From Pseudacidovorax sp. RU35E (lineage in GTDB: Bacteria > Pseudomonadota > Gammaproteobacteria > Burkholderiales > Burkholderiaceae_C), in the NCBI RefSeq assembly GCF_900156165.1, contig NZ_FTMY01000010.1:143858-207857 (forward strand): 64,000 nucleotides of DNA, read 5' to 3'. Shown in pieces: positions 42,847-51,183 of the stretch. Within the stretch, counting starts at the first letter, position 1. Every line of letters begins with the position of its first letter. The notes beneath the pieces were generated by a model. The model was not told the DNA's origin. It made no database searches and worked only from the letters and a program-made list of their open reading frames with translations. The position numbers and the translations under genes were made by a program.

Positions 42847-43958
42847 GCGTGGCTGCGCCGCCGGCGCCCAAGCCCGCAGCCGCGCCCACGCCGCCCGACC
42901 GCCGGCACATCCCGTTCGCGCTCGTCATCGGCGTGCTGCTCGCCGCCGGCCTGCTCTGGGGCGGCTGGCGCCTGGCCACCGCCGACCGCGGCGCCTGGCA
43001 ACAGGCGGGTGCCGAGGCCGCCATGAACCGCACCCTCGGTGCCCTGCCCGGCCAGTCCGGCTGGACGCGCTGGGGCGCCGGGCTGCGCTGGCGCCTGCTG
43101 GGCGACCTGGGCCCGCAGGTGGCCGAGGGCTGCCCCGGCTGGCTCTTCTACCGCGACGGCCTGCGGCCGGCCGCCGGCGAGGCCGTCGCGGCGGCGGCCT
43201 ATGCGCGCCGCCTCGCCCTCATGCGGCACTGGGCCCAGCGGCTGCGAGCGCATGGCGTGCAGCTGGTGGTGGCCACGGTGCCTGACAAGTCCCGCATCGA
43301 GGCCGCGCATCTGTGCGGCCTGCCGGTTTCGGCCACGATGCAGGCACGTCTGGACGACTGGCAGCAGCGCCTGGCTGCGGCCGGCGTGCGGCACGTCGAC
43401 CTTCGCCCCGCCTTGACTGACCTGCCCCAGCCCTATTACCGGACCGATGTGCACATGGCACCGGAAGGCGCCGAAGCCGCGGCCGCCGCCATCGGCCGCA
43501 CGGCGCTGCCCTTGCTGGGCGGCCCCGGCGGCCAGCGCTTCGACGATCAGCGCGGCGCGGCGCCCGAGCCGCGCATGGGCGACCTGATCGTGCTGGCCGG
43601 CCTGGAGCACCTGCCCGAAGGCTGGCGCCCGTCGCTGGAGTCGTTCGTCCCCGAGCGCATCGTGCCCGTGGCCAGCGGCGGCCTGCTGGATGCCGGTCCG
43701 CCGGCCGAGGTGCTGCTGGTGGGCGATTCCAACGGCCTGCGCAGCGAATTCCCTGGCCGCCTGGGCCGGCAGCTCGGCCGCGAGGTCTGGACCCTCAGCC
43801 ACGACGGCGGCTATTTCTCGGGCGCCATGCTGGCCGCCCTGGCGCAGCAGGACCGCTGGCCCGCCAGCCTCAAGCTCGTCGTGTGGACCTTCTCCGAACT
43901 CTCGCTCTCGCTGCCCCTGAGCGCCGACGAGGCGCGTGCCGCCGCCGCCCTGCCCTGA
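42843..43958 (+). CDS. AlgJ/AlgX-like SGNH O-acyltransferase (second copy)
   Basis: A 371-residue protein with a GTG start overlapping the previous stop. A Pro/Ala-rich N-terminus precedes one TM anchor (about 24-45), leaving the rest in the periplasm. The triad is D202-x-H204 in YYRTDVHM and S296 in VGDSNGL; the C-terminal block is LVVWTFSELSL, typical of AlgJ/AlgX. Having two SGNH proteins with intact sites resembles the AlgJ plus AlgX pair of alginate synthesis, where both are needed for acetyl transfer. It lies 12 bases upstream of the MBOAT gene. Confidence 0.85.
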   Translation: MSVAAPPAPKPAAAPTPPDRRHIPFALVIGVLLAAGLLWGGWRLATADRGAWQQAGAEAAMNRTLGALPGQSGWTRWGAGLRWRLLGDLGPQVAEGCPGWLFYRDGLRPAAGEAVAAAAYARRLALMRHWAQRLRAHGVQLVVATVPDKSRIEAAHLCGLPVSATMQARLDDWQQRLAAAGVRHVDLRPALTDLPQPYYRTDVHMAPEGAEAAAAAIGRTALPLLGGPGGQRFDDQRGAAPEPRMGDLIVLAGLEHLPEGWRPSLESFVPERIVPVASGGLLDAGPPAEVLLVGDSNGLRSEFPGRLGRQLGREVWTLSHDGGYFSGAMLAALAQQDRWPASLKLVVWTFSELSLSLPLSADEARAAAALP

Positions 43959-43970
43959 GGCCCGACGCGC

Positions 43971-45554
43971 ATGCTGTTCAACTCTTACCTCTTCCTGTTC
44001 CTGTTCCTGCCGGTGGCGCTGGGTGGCTACTACGCCCTGGCTGCGGCCGGCAGGCGCTGGGCGGCGCTGTGGCTGTGCCTGACGTCCTTCGTCTTCTATG
44101 GCTGGTGGAACCCGCGCTTCGTGGTGCTGCTGGCCGGCTCGATCCTCGTCAACCACGTGTTCAGCCGGCTCATCATCGGCAGCAGCGGCGACAAGCGCCG
44201 CCAGTGGTGGATCACGGCCGTGGGCGTGGGCTGCAACCTGGCGCTGCTCTTCTATTACAAGTACTTCACCACGCTGCTCGGCGCACTGGCCGACCTGGGG
44301 CTGCGCGCGGGTCCGGTCGAGGACATCCTGCTGCCGCTGGGGATCTCCTTCTTCACCTTCACGCAGATCGGCTATCTGCTCGACTGCCAGGCCGGGGCGG
44401 TGAAGAAGGCCAGCCTGCTCAACCACACGCTGTTCGTCACCTTCTTCCCGCACCTGATCGCGGGCCCGGTGCTGCATCACAAGGAAATGATGCCGCAGTT
44501 CGACCAGGCCGAGACCTACCGCTTCCGCGCCGAGAACCTGTCGGTGGGCGGCACGCTGTTCGTCATCGGGCTGGCCAAGAAGGTGCTGCTGGCCGACAGC
44601 ATCGCGCCCTATGCCGATGCCGGCTTCGCGTCGCCGGGCGACACGCAGTTCTGGGCCGCCTGGGGCGCCGCGCTGGCGTACACGCTGCAGCTGTATTTCG
44701 ACTTCTCGGGCTATTCGGACATGGCGCTGGGCCTGGCCAAGATGTTCGGCGTGCGCTTTCCGCTGAACTTCAACTCGCCGTTCAAGGCGGCCAGCATCAT
44801 CGACTACTGGGCGCGCTGGCACATGACGCTGACGCGCTACCTCACCACCTACCTGTACTACCCGATGGCCATGAAGGTCTCGCGCTGGCGCAGCCACCGT
44901 GGGCTGCCGGTGGGCGCCGCCGGCAGCCGCACGGCGCTGGGCTTCGCGCTGATGATCGGCTGGCCCACGCTCTACACCATGGGACTGGCGGGCGTGTGGC
45001 ATGGCGCGGGCCTGCAGTTCTTCATCTACGGGCTGCTGCACGGCAGCTACCTGTGCATCAACCACGCCTGGCGCATCGGCCTGGCGCCGCGCGTCGCGCC
45101 GCAGGGTCCGCGCGGCCGGCGGCTGTGGCTCATCGCCTGCGTGGGGCTGACCTTTTCATCGGTGACGGTGGCGCATGTGTTCTTCCGCGCCAGCAGCGTG
45201 GCCGACGCGATGGCGCTGCTGCAGGGCATGGCCGGCTCGCGCGGCATCGAATCGCTGGGCGGCGCGCAGGCCGTGGCGCTGCTGACGCAGGGCTGGGCGG
45301 GCTGGCAGTCGCTCATGGGCCGCCATGTGCAGGCGCTGCTGATCGTGCTGCTGCTGGCCATCGCCTGGGGCACGCCCAATGCGTACCAGATCCTCGGCCG
45401 CTTCTCGCCCGCGCTGGGCCGTGTGCAGGAGGGCCGGCCCGCGTGGCTGCGCTGGCAGCCCAGCACGGGCTGGCTGGTCGTGGTGCTGCTGCTGTTGCTG
45501 GTGAGCGTCATGAACCTGCACCGCGAGGCACGGTTCCTTTACTTCCAATTCTGA
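43971..45554 (+). CDS. algI: AlgI-like MBOAT acyltransferase
   Basis: A 527-residue inner-membrane protein with about 11-13 TM helices. It has the MBOAT signature: YFDFSGYSDMALGLAKMFG, FNSPFKAASIIDYWARWHMT, and the conserved His H344 in GVWHGAGLQFFIYG. AlgI-type proteins move acyl groups across the membrane and hand them to periplasmic SGNH proteins such as the two encoded just upstream; the related DltB does the same with D-alanine from a carrier protein. Which donor is used here (acetyl or an aminoacyl group from the nearby DltC-like carrier) cannot be told from sequence. The algF start overlaps its stop. Confidence 0.92.
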   Translation: MLFNSYLFLFLFLPVALGGYYALAAAGRRWAALWLCLTSFVFYGWWNPRFVVLLAGSILVNHVFSRLIIGSSGDKRRQWWITAVGVGCNLALLFYYKYFTTLLGALADLGLRAGPVEDILLPLGISFFTFTQIGYLLDCQAGAVKKASLLNHTLFVTFFPHLIAGPVLHHKEMMPQFDQAETYRFRAENLSVGGTLFVIGLAKKVLLADSIAPYADAGFASPGDTQFWAAWGAALAYTLQLYFDFSGYSDMALGLAKMFGVRFPLNFNSPFKAASIIDYWARWHMTLTRYLTTYLYYPMAMKVSRWRSHRGLPVGAAGSRTALGFALMIGWPTLYTMGLAGVWHGAGLQFFIYGLLHGSYLCINHAWRIGLAPRVAPQGPRGRRLWLIACVGLTFSSVTVAHVFFRASSVADAMALLQGMAGSRGIESLGGAQAVALLTQGWAGWQSLMGRHVQALLIVLLLAIAWGTPNAYQILGRFSPALGRVQEGRPAWLRWQPSTGWLVVVLLLLLVSVMNLHREARFLYFQF

Positions 45555-46240
45555 TGAAGCCTCTCGCCACTCTTCTTCGCACGCTGGCACTGCCCGCGCT
45601 TTGCGCCACCATGGCATTTCCCGCGATGGCCCAGGACGGCGCACTGTCCCAGCTCTACGCCGCGCGCCCGCCCGCGGGCTCGTCCTTCGTGCGCGTGGTC
45701 AATCCCACGGACCAGACGCTGCTGGTGCAGGTGGCCGGCGGGCCGGCGCAGCGCATCGGACCGCAGGCGCCCGCCACCAGCTATGCCATCGTGGCCGGTG
45801 GCCGGCCATTCGCCGTGCAGGTGGGCGGCAAGAAGGCCGCGACGCTGGAGGTGCGGCCCGACAGCTTCGGCACCTATGTGCTGCGCCGCGATGGTGCCGG
45901 CCATGCCTTCACCGCCATCGACGACACGGGTGACGTGCCCGATGCGCTGAAGGCCGAGCTGCGCTTCTACAACCTGGTGCCCGGCTGCGCGAAGGCCCAG
46001 CTGCAGCTCGCACCGGCCGGCACGCCCGTCGTGCGTGACGTGGCGCCGATGGCGGCCGGTGCGCGCTCGGTGAATCCGGTGCAGGCCCAGCTGGCGGCCG
46101 CTTGCGGCAGCGCCGTGAGCGCGGCCCAGGCCCTGCCCGCGCTGCAGGCGGGCGACCACCTGAGCCTCTTCATGACGGGCACCGCCGACAAGCCGGTGCT
46201 GACGATGCAGCCGGCCCGCACCGACACCTTCAAGCGTTGA
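45554..46240 (+). CDS. algF: AlgF-like periplasmic acetylation protein
   Basis: A 228-residue exported protein with a signal peptide (1-26) and an AlgF-like fold: GSSFVRVVNPTDQTLLVQVAG near residue 40 and LRFYNLVPGCAKAQLQLA near residue 140. AlgF is a small periplasmic partner needed for alginate O-acetylation, probably bridging AlgI and AlgJ/AlgX. It is the last gene of the operon. Its stop overlaps the 3' end of the convergent adenylating-ligase gene by 11 bases, leaving no room for a terminator between the two transcripts. Confidence 0.85.
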   Translation: MKPLATLLRTLALPALCATMAFPAMAQDGALSQLYAARPPAGSSFVRVVNPTDQTLLVQVAGGPAQRIGPQAPATSYAIVAGGRPFAVQVGGKKAATLEVRPDSFGTYVLRRDGAGHAFTAIDDTGDVPDALKAELRFYNLVPGCAKAQLQLAPAGTPVVRDVAPMAAGARSVNPVQAQLAAACGSAVSAAQALPALQAGDHLSLFMTGTADKPVLTMQPARTDTFKR

Positions 46241-47669
46241 GCGTCTCGTACAGCCGCGCCAGTTTGGCGCGGTCGGTCTTGTAGTTGACCGACACCGGCA
46301 GCTGCGCGCAGGGCAGCAGCTCCGACGGGATCATGTAGTGCGGCAGGCGCGCCGCCAGCAGCGCCTTCCAGTCGGCCAGCTCGGCCGGCAGCGCCGTGTC
46401 GTCGCTGCCCGTCTCGACGAAGGCCACCAGCCGCGCCACGGCGCCGTTGGGCCGGCGCAGGGCCACGGCCGAGGCGCCACGGTTGCCCGGCAGCGCGGCC
46501 AGGGCGGCATCCACCTCCATCAGCTCCAGCCGGTAGCCGTTGAGCTTGATCTGGTCGTCGATGCGGCCATGGCAGAAGAGCAGGCCGTCCTCGCCCTCGG
46601 TGCCCAGGTCGCCGGTGCGAAAGCCGCGCTGGCCCTCGCGCATGAACATGCGCGTGGTGTTGAGGTCGGGCCGGTTGAGGTAGCCGCGCATCACATGCGG
46701 GCCGGCGATGCACAGCTCGCCCTCGTCGCAGTACACGGCACTGTCGCGCTTGGCACGACCGATGGGCAGCGGCGCGTCGGTGGCGAGCATGGCGTCTTCC
46801 ACCACCAGCAGCGTGGTCGCCACCGTGGCTTCGGTGGGGCCATAGGTGTTGAGCAGCGGCACATCGGGAAAGCGTTTGCGCAGCTGCCGACACAGCGGCA
46901 CGGGCAGCGGCTCGCCGCAGAAGACGAAGGTGCGCAGCTGCGGCAGCGCCGCCTGCGTGAAGCCCGGGTTGACCAGCTGCTGCTGCGCGAAGGACGGCGT
47001 GGACACCCAGGTCGTCACGCCATGCCCGGCCATCAATGCCGCCACCTTGAGCGGCGAGGCGGCGTCCTGCCGGTCGAGCATGAGGATGGTGCCGCCCAGC
47101 GCCAGCGTGCCGAACACGTCGTAGAGCGACACGTCGAAGCTGAACACCGTCTGGTCGAGGAAGACCGGGCGCTCGCCCAGGCCGAAGTCCAGACGCATCC
47201 AGTCGATCAGGCCCTGCACGCTCTCACGGCCGATCTGCACGCCCTTGGGCTGGCCCGTGGTGCCCGAGGTGAACATCACGTAGCACAGCTGCTTCTCGGC
47301 CAGCGGCGTGCCGGCGCCCTCGCGCAGCACCTCGAAGCGGCCCTGGGCCGCGTCGTAGAGCAGGTGGGCGTCGAGGATCTGGCAGATGCTGGCCAGGCGC
47401 TCGGCCGGGTAGACCGCATCGACGGGCACGAAGGGCGCGCGCAGCATCAGCGCGCCGGTCAGGGCGACCATGAAGGCCGCTTCCTTGTGGCCGCGGATGA
47501 CGATGGGCATGTCCGCGCCCAGGCCCAGACGGCGGGCCTCGTCGCACCAGGCCTCGGCCTCGCGCTGCAGTTGGGCCCAGTCCAGGTGGCGGTCGCGGGC
47601 CACGATGGCCGGCCGTTCGCCGCCGGCCTCCGTCTGGAGGAAGCGGCCGCCGTCGTAGTCGAAGTGCAT
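46230..47669 (-). CDS. DltA-like amino acid adenylating ligase
   Basis: A 479-residue adenylate-forming enzyme. The P-loop is FTSGTTGQPKGV; the core has FSFDVSLYDVFGTLALGGT, STPSFAQQQLVNPGFTQ, FVFCGEPLPV, NTYGPTEATVA and QIKLNGYRLELMEVD. This pattern (FCGE, the LPIGxAK-like block, QIKLxGYRxE) is closest to DltA, which activates D-alanine and loads it on DltC. A related option is a PltF-like prolyl-AMP ligase. The carrier gene lies 20 bases upstream. The cell is Gram-negative, so the acceptor is not teichoic acid; the adjacent glycan operon offers a candidate acceptor (inference). Confidence 0.85.
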   Translation of the reverse strand: MHFDYDGGRFLQTEAGGERPAIVARDRHLDWAQLQREAEAWCDEARRLGLGADMPIVIRGHKEAAFMVALTGALMLRAPFVPVDAVYPAERLASICQILDAHLLYDAAQGRFEVLREGAGTPLAEKQLCYVMFTSGTTGQPKGVQIGRESVQGLIDWMRLDFGLGERPVFLDQTVFSFDVSLYDVFGTLALGGTILMLDRQDAASPLKVAALMAGHGVTTWVSTPSFAQQQLVNPGFTQAALPQLRTFVFCGEPLPVPLCRQLRKRFPDVPLLNTYGPTEATVATTLLVVEDAMLATDAPLPIGRAKRDSAVYCDEGELCIAGPHVMRGYLNRPDLNTTRMFMREGQRGFRTGDLGTEGEDGLLFCHGRIDDQIKLNGYRLELMEVDAALAALPGNRGASAVALRRPNGAVARLVAFVETGSDDTALPAELADWKALLAARLPHYMIPSELLPCAQLPVSVNYKTDRAKLARLYETLNA

Positions 47670-47689
47670 GTCTGGCGCGCGAGGGCGGC

Positions 47690-47932
47690 TCAGGCCGCCG
47701 TGTTGGCCACGACGAAGTCGGTGAGCGTGCGCACCGAGTACAGGTGCTCCTGCGCCTCGGTGATCGGCACCGTGCAGCCGAAACGGCTCTCGACGGACAG
47801 CATCAGCTCGACGGCAGCCACGGAATCGAGCAGGCCGGATTCGAGCAGGGGCACCTCCGGATCCACCTTCTTGAGGATGGCGGACTGGATCAGGGCGATG
47901 AGTTGTTGTTCGATCTCGGCAGGCGTGGTCAT
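47690..47932 (-). CDS. Acyl/peptidyl carrier protein (DltC-like)
   Basis: An 80-residue carrier protein. The phosphopantetheine attachment Ser is S37 in GLLDSVAAVELML, and the downstream VPITEAQEHL resembles DltC. It would carry an aminoacyl thioester made by the ligase encoded 20 bases downstream. The start at 47932 is chosen because it gives the standard length; an earlier in-frame start has no family sequence. It lies 41 bases after the flavoprotein gene on the same strand. Confidence 0.88.
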   Translation of the reverse strand: MTTPAEIEQQLIALIQSAILKKVDPEVPLLESGLLDSVAAVELMLSVESRFGCTVPITEAQEHLYSVRTLTDFVVANTAA

Positions 47933-47973
47933 GAGGATGGAAGACGGAAGCAAAGGGCGCAGTGCCCCGAAGT

Positions 47974-49146
47974 TCAAAGGTCGCGGTTGAGCGGCACGCC
48001 CAGCACCACGGTGGAAAGGCTGCCGAGGATGCGGTCGTCGTTGACCATCACGGCGGCAGCATGCGCGTCGCGGATGTGGCGGCTCAGGTAGAACTCGCCC
48101 GGCTCCATGTAGCCCTGGATGCCGCATATGCGCAGCGCGATGTCGGTGACGCGCACCACCAGCTCGGAAGCACCGACCTTCAGCGCGTTGTAGCTGACCA
48201 TGCGTTCGGTGGCGGTCTGTGGCCCCTCGACGTCTTCGTAGAGCGCCATGCAGGCCGCCAGCGTGCCGCGGAACTGCTGCACCAGCGTCTCGCCCTCGGC
48301 CAGTCGCAGGTTGGCGATGGGGTTGAGCGGCGCCCCGCTGCGGTTGCGGTGGCGCAGGAAAGCCCGCGCCCGGCCCAGCGCCGACACGGCGATGCCCAGC
48401 CACACGGCGCCCAGCAGCAGGTGCGAGGTGGGCAGCATGGTCTGCGACATGTGCACCGAGAAGGGCTCGGCATAGACCTGTTCAGGCCCGCAGTCGGCGA
48501 TCAGGTCATAGCGGTCGGTTCGGGCGCCGCGCATGCCCATGGGGTTCCACGGTGTGTGGGCCTGCAACTGGATCTGGTCCTTCCGCACGGCCACCAGCCG
48601 CTGGTCGGTGGGCGCCGCATCCTCGGCACGGCGGGCACTCACCAGGAAGACGTCGGCCGCGGGGGCATAGGAGATGACGGCCCCGCTCTTTCGCAGCCGC
48701 AGATGGCCGTCGGGCTGCGGGTCCAGGAAGCAGGCGCTGGCGCGGATCGCACCGCCGGTGGCGCCTTCGGTGGTGGCGGAAGCCACCAGCAGCTGCTCCG
48801 ACGCCATGCGCGCGAGCAGGCCCTGCAGCCAGTCGCTGTCCTGCGCATGGCCGATGGCCACGGCCGACTGCGCCTGGTGCATGGCGTAGATCAGGCCGGT
48901 CGAGGCGCAGGCCTCGGAGAGGCGGCGACACACATTGACCACTGCCCGCAGCGGCAGCCCCGGACCGCCGTAGCGGGTGGGCACGAGCAGGCCCATCAGG
49001 CCCTGCGCACGCAGCGCGGCGAGCACCTCGGTGGGCAGCCGGCCCTCCCGGTCGACGGCCTCCGCCTGTTCGGCGGCCAGTTGCGTGGCCCGCGCCACGG
49101 CGGACTCCATGGCCGCGGCGGGCGACACCAGTTCTGCGGCCTTCAT
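47974..49146 (-). CDS. Acyl-CoA dehydrogenase-fold flavoprotein
   Basis: A 390-residue protein with the three-part acyl-CoA dehydrogenase fold: helical N-terminus with GLLVPTRYGGPGL (about 52-64), a beta domain, and a helical C-terminus with ALRICGIQGYMEPGEFYLSR in the place of the usual GG-x-G-Y substrate/FAD loop. The usual catalytic Glu is not evident, so the reaction may be an unusual one. Together with a carrier protein and an adenylating ligase it resembles the PltE-PltL-PltF or RedW-type sets that oxidise a carrier-bound amino acid. It may oxidise or dehydrate the carrier-bound group before transfer (inference). Confidence 0.8.
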   Translation of the reverse strand: MKAAELVSPAAAMESAVARATQLAAEQAEAVDREGRLPTEVLAALRAQGLMGLLVPTRYGGPGLPLRAVVNVCRRLSEACASTGLIYAMHQAQSAVAIGHAQDSDWLQGLLARMASEQLLVASATTEGATGGAIRASACFLDPQPDGHLRLRKSGAVISYAPAADVFLVSARRAEDAAPTDQRLVAVRKDQIQLQAHTPWNPMGMRGARTDRYDLIADCGPEQVYAEPFSVHMSQTMLPTSHLLLGAVWLGIAVSALGRARAFLRHRNRSGAPLNPIANLRLAEGETLVQQFRGTLAACMALYEDVEGPQTATERMVSYNALKVGASELVVRVTDIALRICGIQGYMEPGEFYLSRHIRDAHAAAVMVNDDRILGSLSTVVLGVPLNRDL

Positions 49147-49275
49147 TCCCGCCCCAAGCTTCGAGAGTGTTGATACATTTTTAGTATAAGTTCACTTTTC
49201 GTAAGCTTTGCGGACAGGCCGTGACCAGCACCTGACGGCGAACGTCAGGCGGCATCGGCGAAGGGCCGCTGTGGC
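49147..49275 (-). promoter_or_regulatory. Promoter region of the flavoprotein-carrier-ligase operon
   Basis: An AT-rich patch (49160-49210) upstream of the flavoprotein gene contains, on the minus strand, a -10-like TATACT (complement of 49183-49188), 36 bases before the ATG. No convincing -35 was found. Its low GC content stands out from the neighbourhood. Confidence 0.5.
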
Positions 49276-50247
49276 TCAGGCGCCGTCGCCGCCGCGCCAG
49301 TCGCGCAGCAGCTTCTGGGCCTCGGGCGTGTCGCCGAGCAGCCAGGGGTCGATGGCGAAGGCGAGCACATGCTCGGCGCCGTAGCTGCGCGCGACCTCCA
49401 GCTGGGCGCGCACCCGTTCCAGCGTCGCGGCCCGGGCGCGGAAGGCGTCGGGCTGGCCTGGCGGATTGGGCAACTGCTCGAACAACTCCACGATCAGGTC
49501 GAACGCCACGCCACGCTTGCGCAGCAGGCGGCGCAGTGGCTCCAGGCCGGCATAGTTGCCCATGCCGGCCACGCCCACACCGTCCTGCAGCATGGGCCGC
49601 AGCGGCGCGGCGTCGAGGATCTCGGCCCACAGGCCGTCCAGCGAGCCCGGCGTGGGCAGGCGGCTGTAGAAGGTGGAGACGGCCAGGCGCGGCTGGCTGC
49701 GCTTGAGGGGCTCGGCCGCCAGCTCGCGCAGCCAGGCCGTGAGCAGGCGGCGCCGCTCGGGCGTGGCCCAGTTGTACTGGTCGATCTCGTAGGGCAGGTA
49801 CCAGCCGCGGAAGGCGGCATGGTCCGGCCAGGGCTCGCTGCGCATGGCGGCCAGGCTGCGATCGCGCGTCTGGTCAAGAAAGGCCGGCAGCGCCTCGGGC
49901 TGTTTGGCGCCCAGCGTGGTCCACCAGCGCTCGTCGTAGGGCAGGCCCAGGCGCACGCCCATGCCTTCCCGTGCGGCCTCGTCGAACAGCATCTGCAGCA
50001 AGGCCGGCTTCAGCATCCAGTCGTTGGTGCCGCCGTACAGGCCCATCCACTGCACGACCACCTCGCGGCAGCCCAGCGCGCGCGTCGTGCGCAGGCGGCG
50101 GCGCCATTCGTCCAGCGACAGTGCTTCGTGGCTGCGCCAGGGCTGCAGGAAGGTGCCATCCAGCCGCAGCGGCGCCGGTGCGCAACCGGCGGCCAACAGG
50201 GCAGCCGCGGCGCCGGCCGCACCCAGCCAGGCGCGTCGTGTGGGCAT
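49276..50247 (-). CDS. DUF4434 lipoprotein, putative glycoside hydrolase-like
   Basis: A 323-residue exported protein. The N-terminus MPTRRAWLGAAGAAAALLAA is followed by GC, a lipobox with possible Tat features. The mature part begins LRLDGTFLQPWRSHEALSLD, typical of DUF4434, and folds probably as a TIM barrel. In E. coli the DUF4434 gene ybcH lies directly before nfrA and nfrB, so this gene may belong to the glycan system encoded at 33472-46240, perhaps trimming it. However, here it starts 11 bases downstream of the isocitrate lyase-family gene on the same strand, so it may be expressed with the catabolic operon. Confidence 0.75.
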   Translation of the reverse strand: MPTRRAWLGAAGAAAALLAAGCAPAPLRLDGTFLQPWRSHEALSLDEWRRRLRTTRALGCREVVVQWMGLYGGTNDWMLKPALLQMLFDEAAREGMGVRLGLPYDERWWTTLGAKQPEALPAFLDQTRDRSLAAMRSEPWPDHAAFRGWYLPYEIDQYNWATPERRRLLTAWLRELAAEPLKRSQPRLAVSTFYSRLPTPGSLDGLWAEILDAAPLRPMLQDGVGVAGMGNYAGLEPLRRLLRKRGVAFDLIVELFEQLPNPPGQPDAFRARAATLERVRAQLEVARSYGAEHVLAFAIDPWLLGDTPEAQKLLRDWRGGDGA

Positions 50248-50258
50248 GGGCGGAGGCT

Positions 50259-51119
50259 TCACGTGTAGCGCTTTTCCAGCGCGTCCCAATCCGGCTTGCC
50301 GACAAGGCGCTGGCGCTCGGCGAAGGGTGCGACGAGGCCGCTGGACTCCTGAACCTCCTTCTGGTCGCGCAGCACCGTGAGGGCCTGCTGCATGCCCATC
50401 ACCGCGCCCTGCAGCGCGGCATTCGCATAGAGCACGATGCCGTAGCCGAGATCGGCCAGCTGGTCGGCATTGAAGATGGGCGTCCTGCCGCCGATCACCA
50501 TGTTCATCAACTGGGGCTTGGCCAGGCGCTGCGGCAGGGCGCGCACCTCGTCGGCCTGGGTCACCGCCTCGACGAAGAGGATGTCGGCCCCGGCCTCGGC
50601 GAACTTCTGGGCGCGCTCGACCGCGGCCTCGAAGCCGTGCGTGGCAGCGGCGTCGGTGCGGGCCAGGATCATCAGGTCGGCATCGCGGCGCGCATCGACG
50701 GCCGCCTTGATCTTGCTCACGGCCTCTTCGGTGCTGATGACCTCCTTGCCCGAGAAATGGCCGCAGCGCTTGGGTGCGACCTGGTCCTCCAGCTGGATGC
50801 AGTCGGCGCCGGCCCGCTCCAGCGTGCGCACCGTGTGATAGACGTTGAGCGCATTGCCGAAGCCCGTGTCGGCATCGACGATCAGCGGCAGCGACACCGC
50901 ATCGCGGATGCGCGCCGTATGGTCGGCGATCTCGGCCAGGCCCATGAAGCCCTGGTCGGGCATGCCGAACCACATGTTGGTGACGCCGGCACCGGTGACG
51001 TAGATCGCCTCGAAGCCGAGGTCTTCGATCACACGGGCCGAGAGGGCATTGAAGGCCCCCGGCACGAGCACGCCGCGGCGGGCCTCGACCAGGGTCTTGA
51101 GTTGTTTGCGAGTGGACAT
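50259..51119 (-). CDS. Isocitrate lyase/PEP mutase-family enzyme
   Basis: A 286-residue TIM-barrel enzyme of the PEP mutase/isocitrate lyase superfamily. It has the Mg-binding DADTGFG (about 84-90) and the catalytic loop KRCGHF (about 117-122) with the Cys used by lyases. It is near in position to acnD and prpF, which suggests a 2-methylisocitrate lyase (PrpB) role, but the loop KRCGHFSGKEV differs from the KRCGHRPNK of true PrpB and is more like oxaloacetate decarboxylase or dimethylmalate lyase enzymes. It cleaves or decarboxylates a C4-C7 hydroxy- or keto-acid. No prpC (methylcitrate synthase) is nearby. Confidence 0.8.
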   Translation of the reverse strand: MSTRKQLKTLVEARRGVLVPGAFNALSARVIEDLGFEAIYVTGAGVTNMWFGMPDQGFMGLAEIADHTARIRDAVSLPLIVDADTGFGNALNVYHTVRTLERAGADCIQLEDQVAPKRCGHFSGKEVISTEEAVSKIKAAVDARRDADLMILARTDAAATHGFEAAVERAQKFAEAGADILFVEAVTQADEVRALPQRLAKPQLMNMVIGGRTPIFNADQLADLGYGIVLYANAALQGAVMGMQQALTVLRDQKEVQESSGLVAPFAERQRLVGKPDWDALEKRYT

Positions 51120-51183
51120 GCACGCGAGGGGTTCGACGGTCGGGGGGCGCCCAGCAATGCCGGGCCCACCCTGGCCGTCCGGT

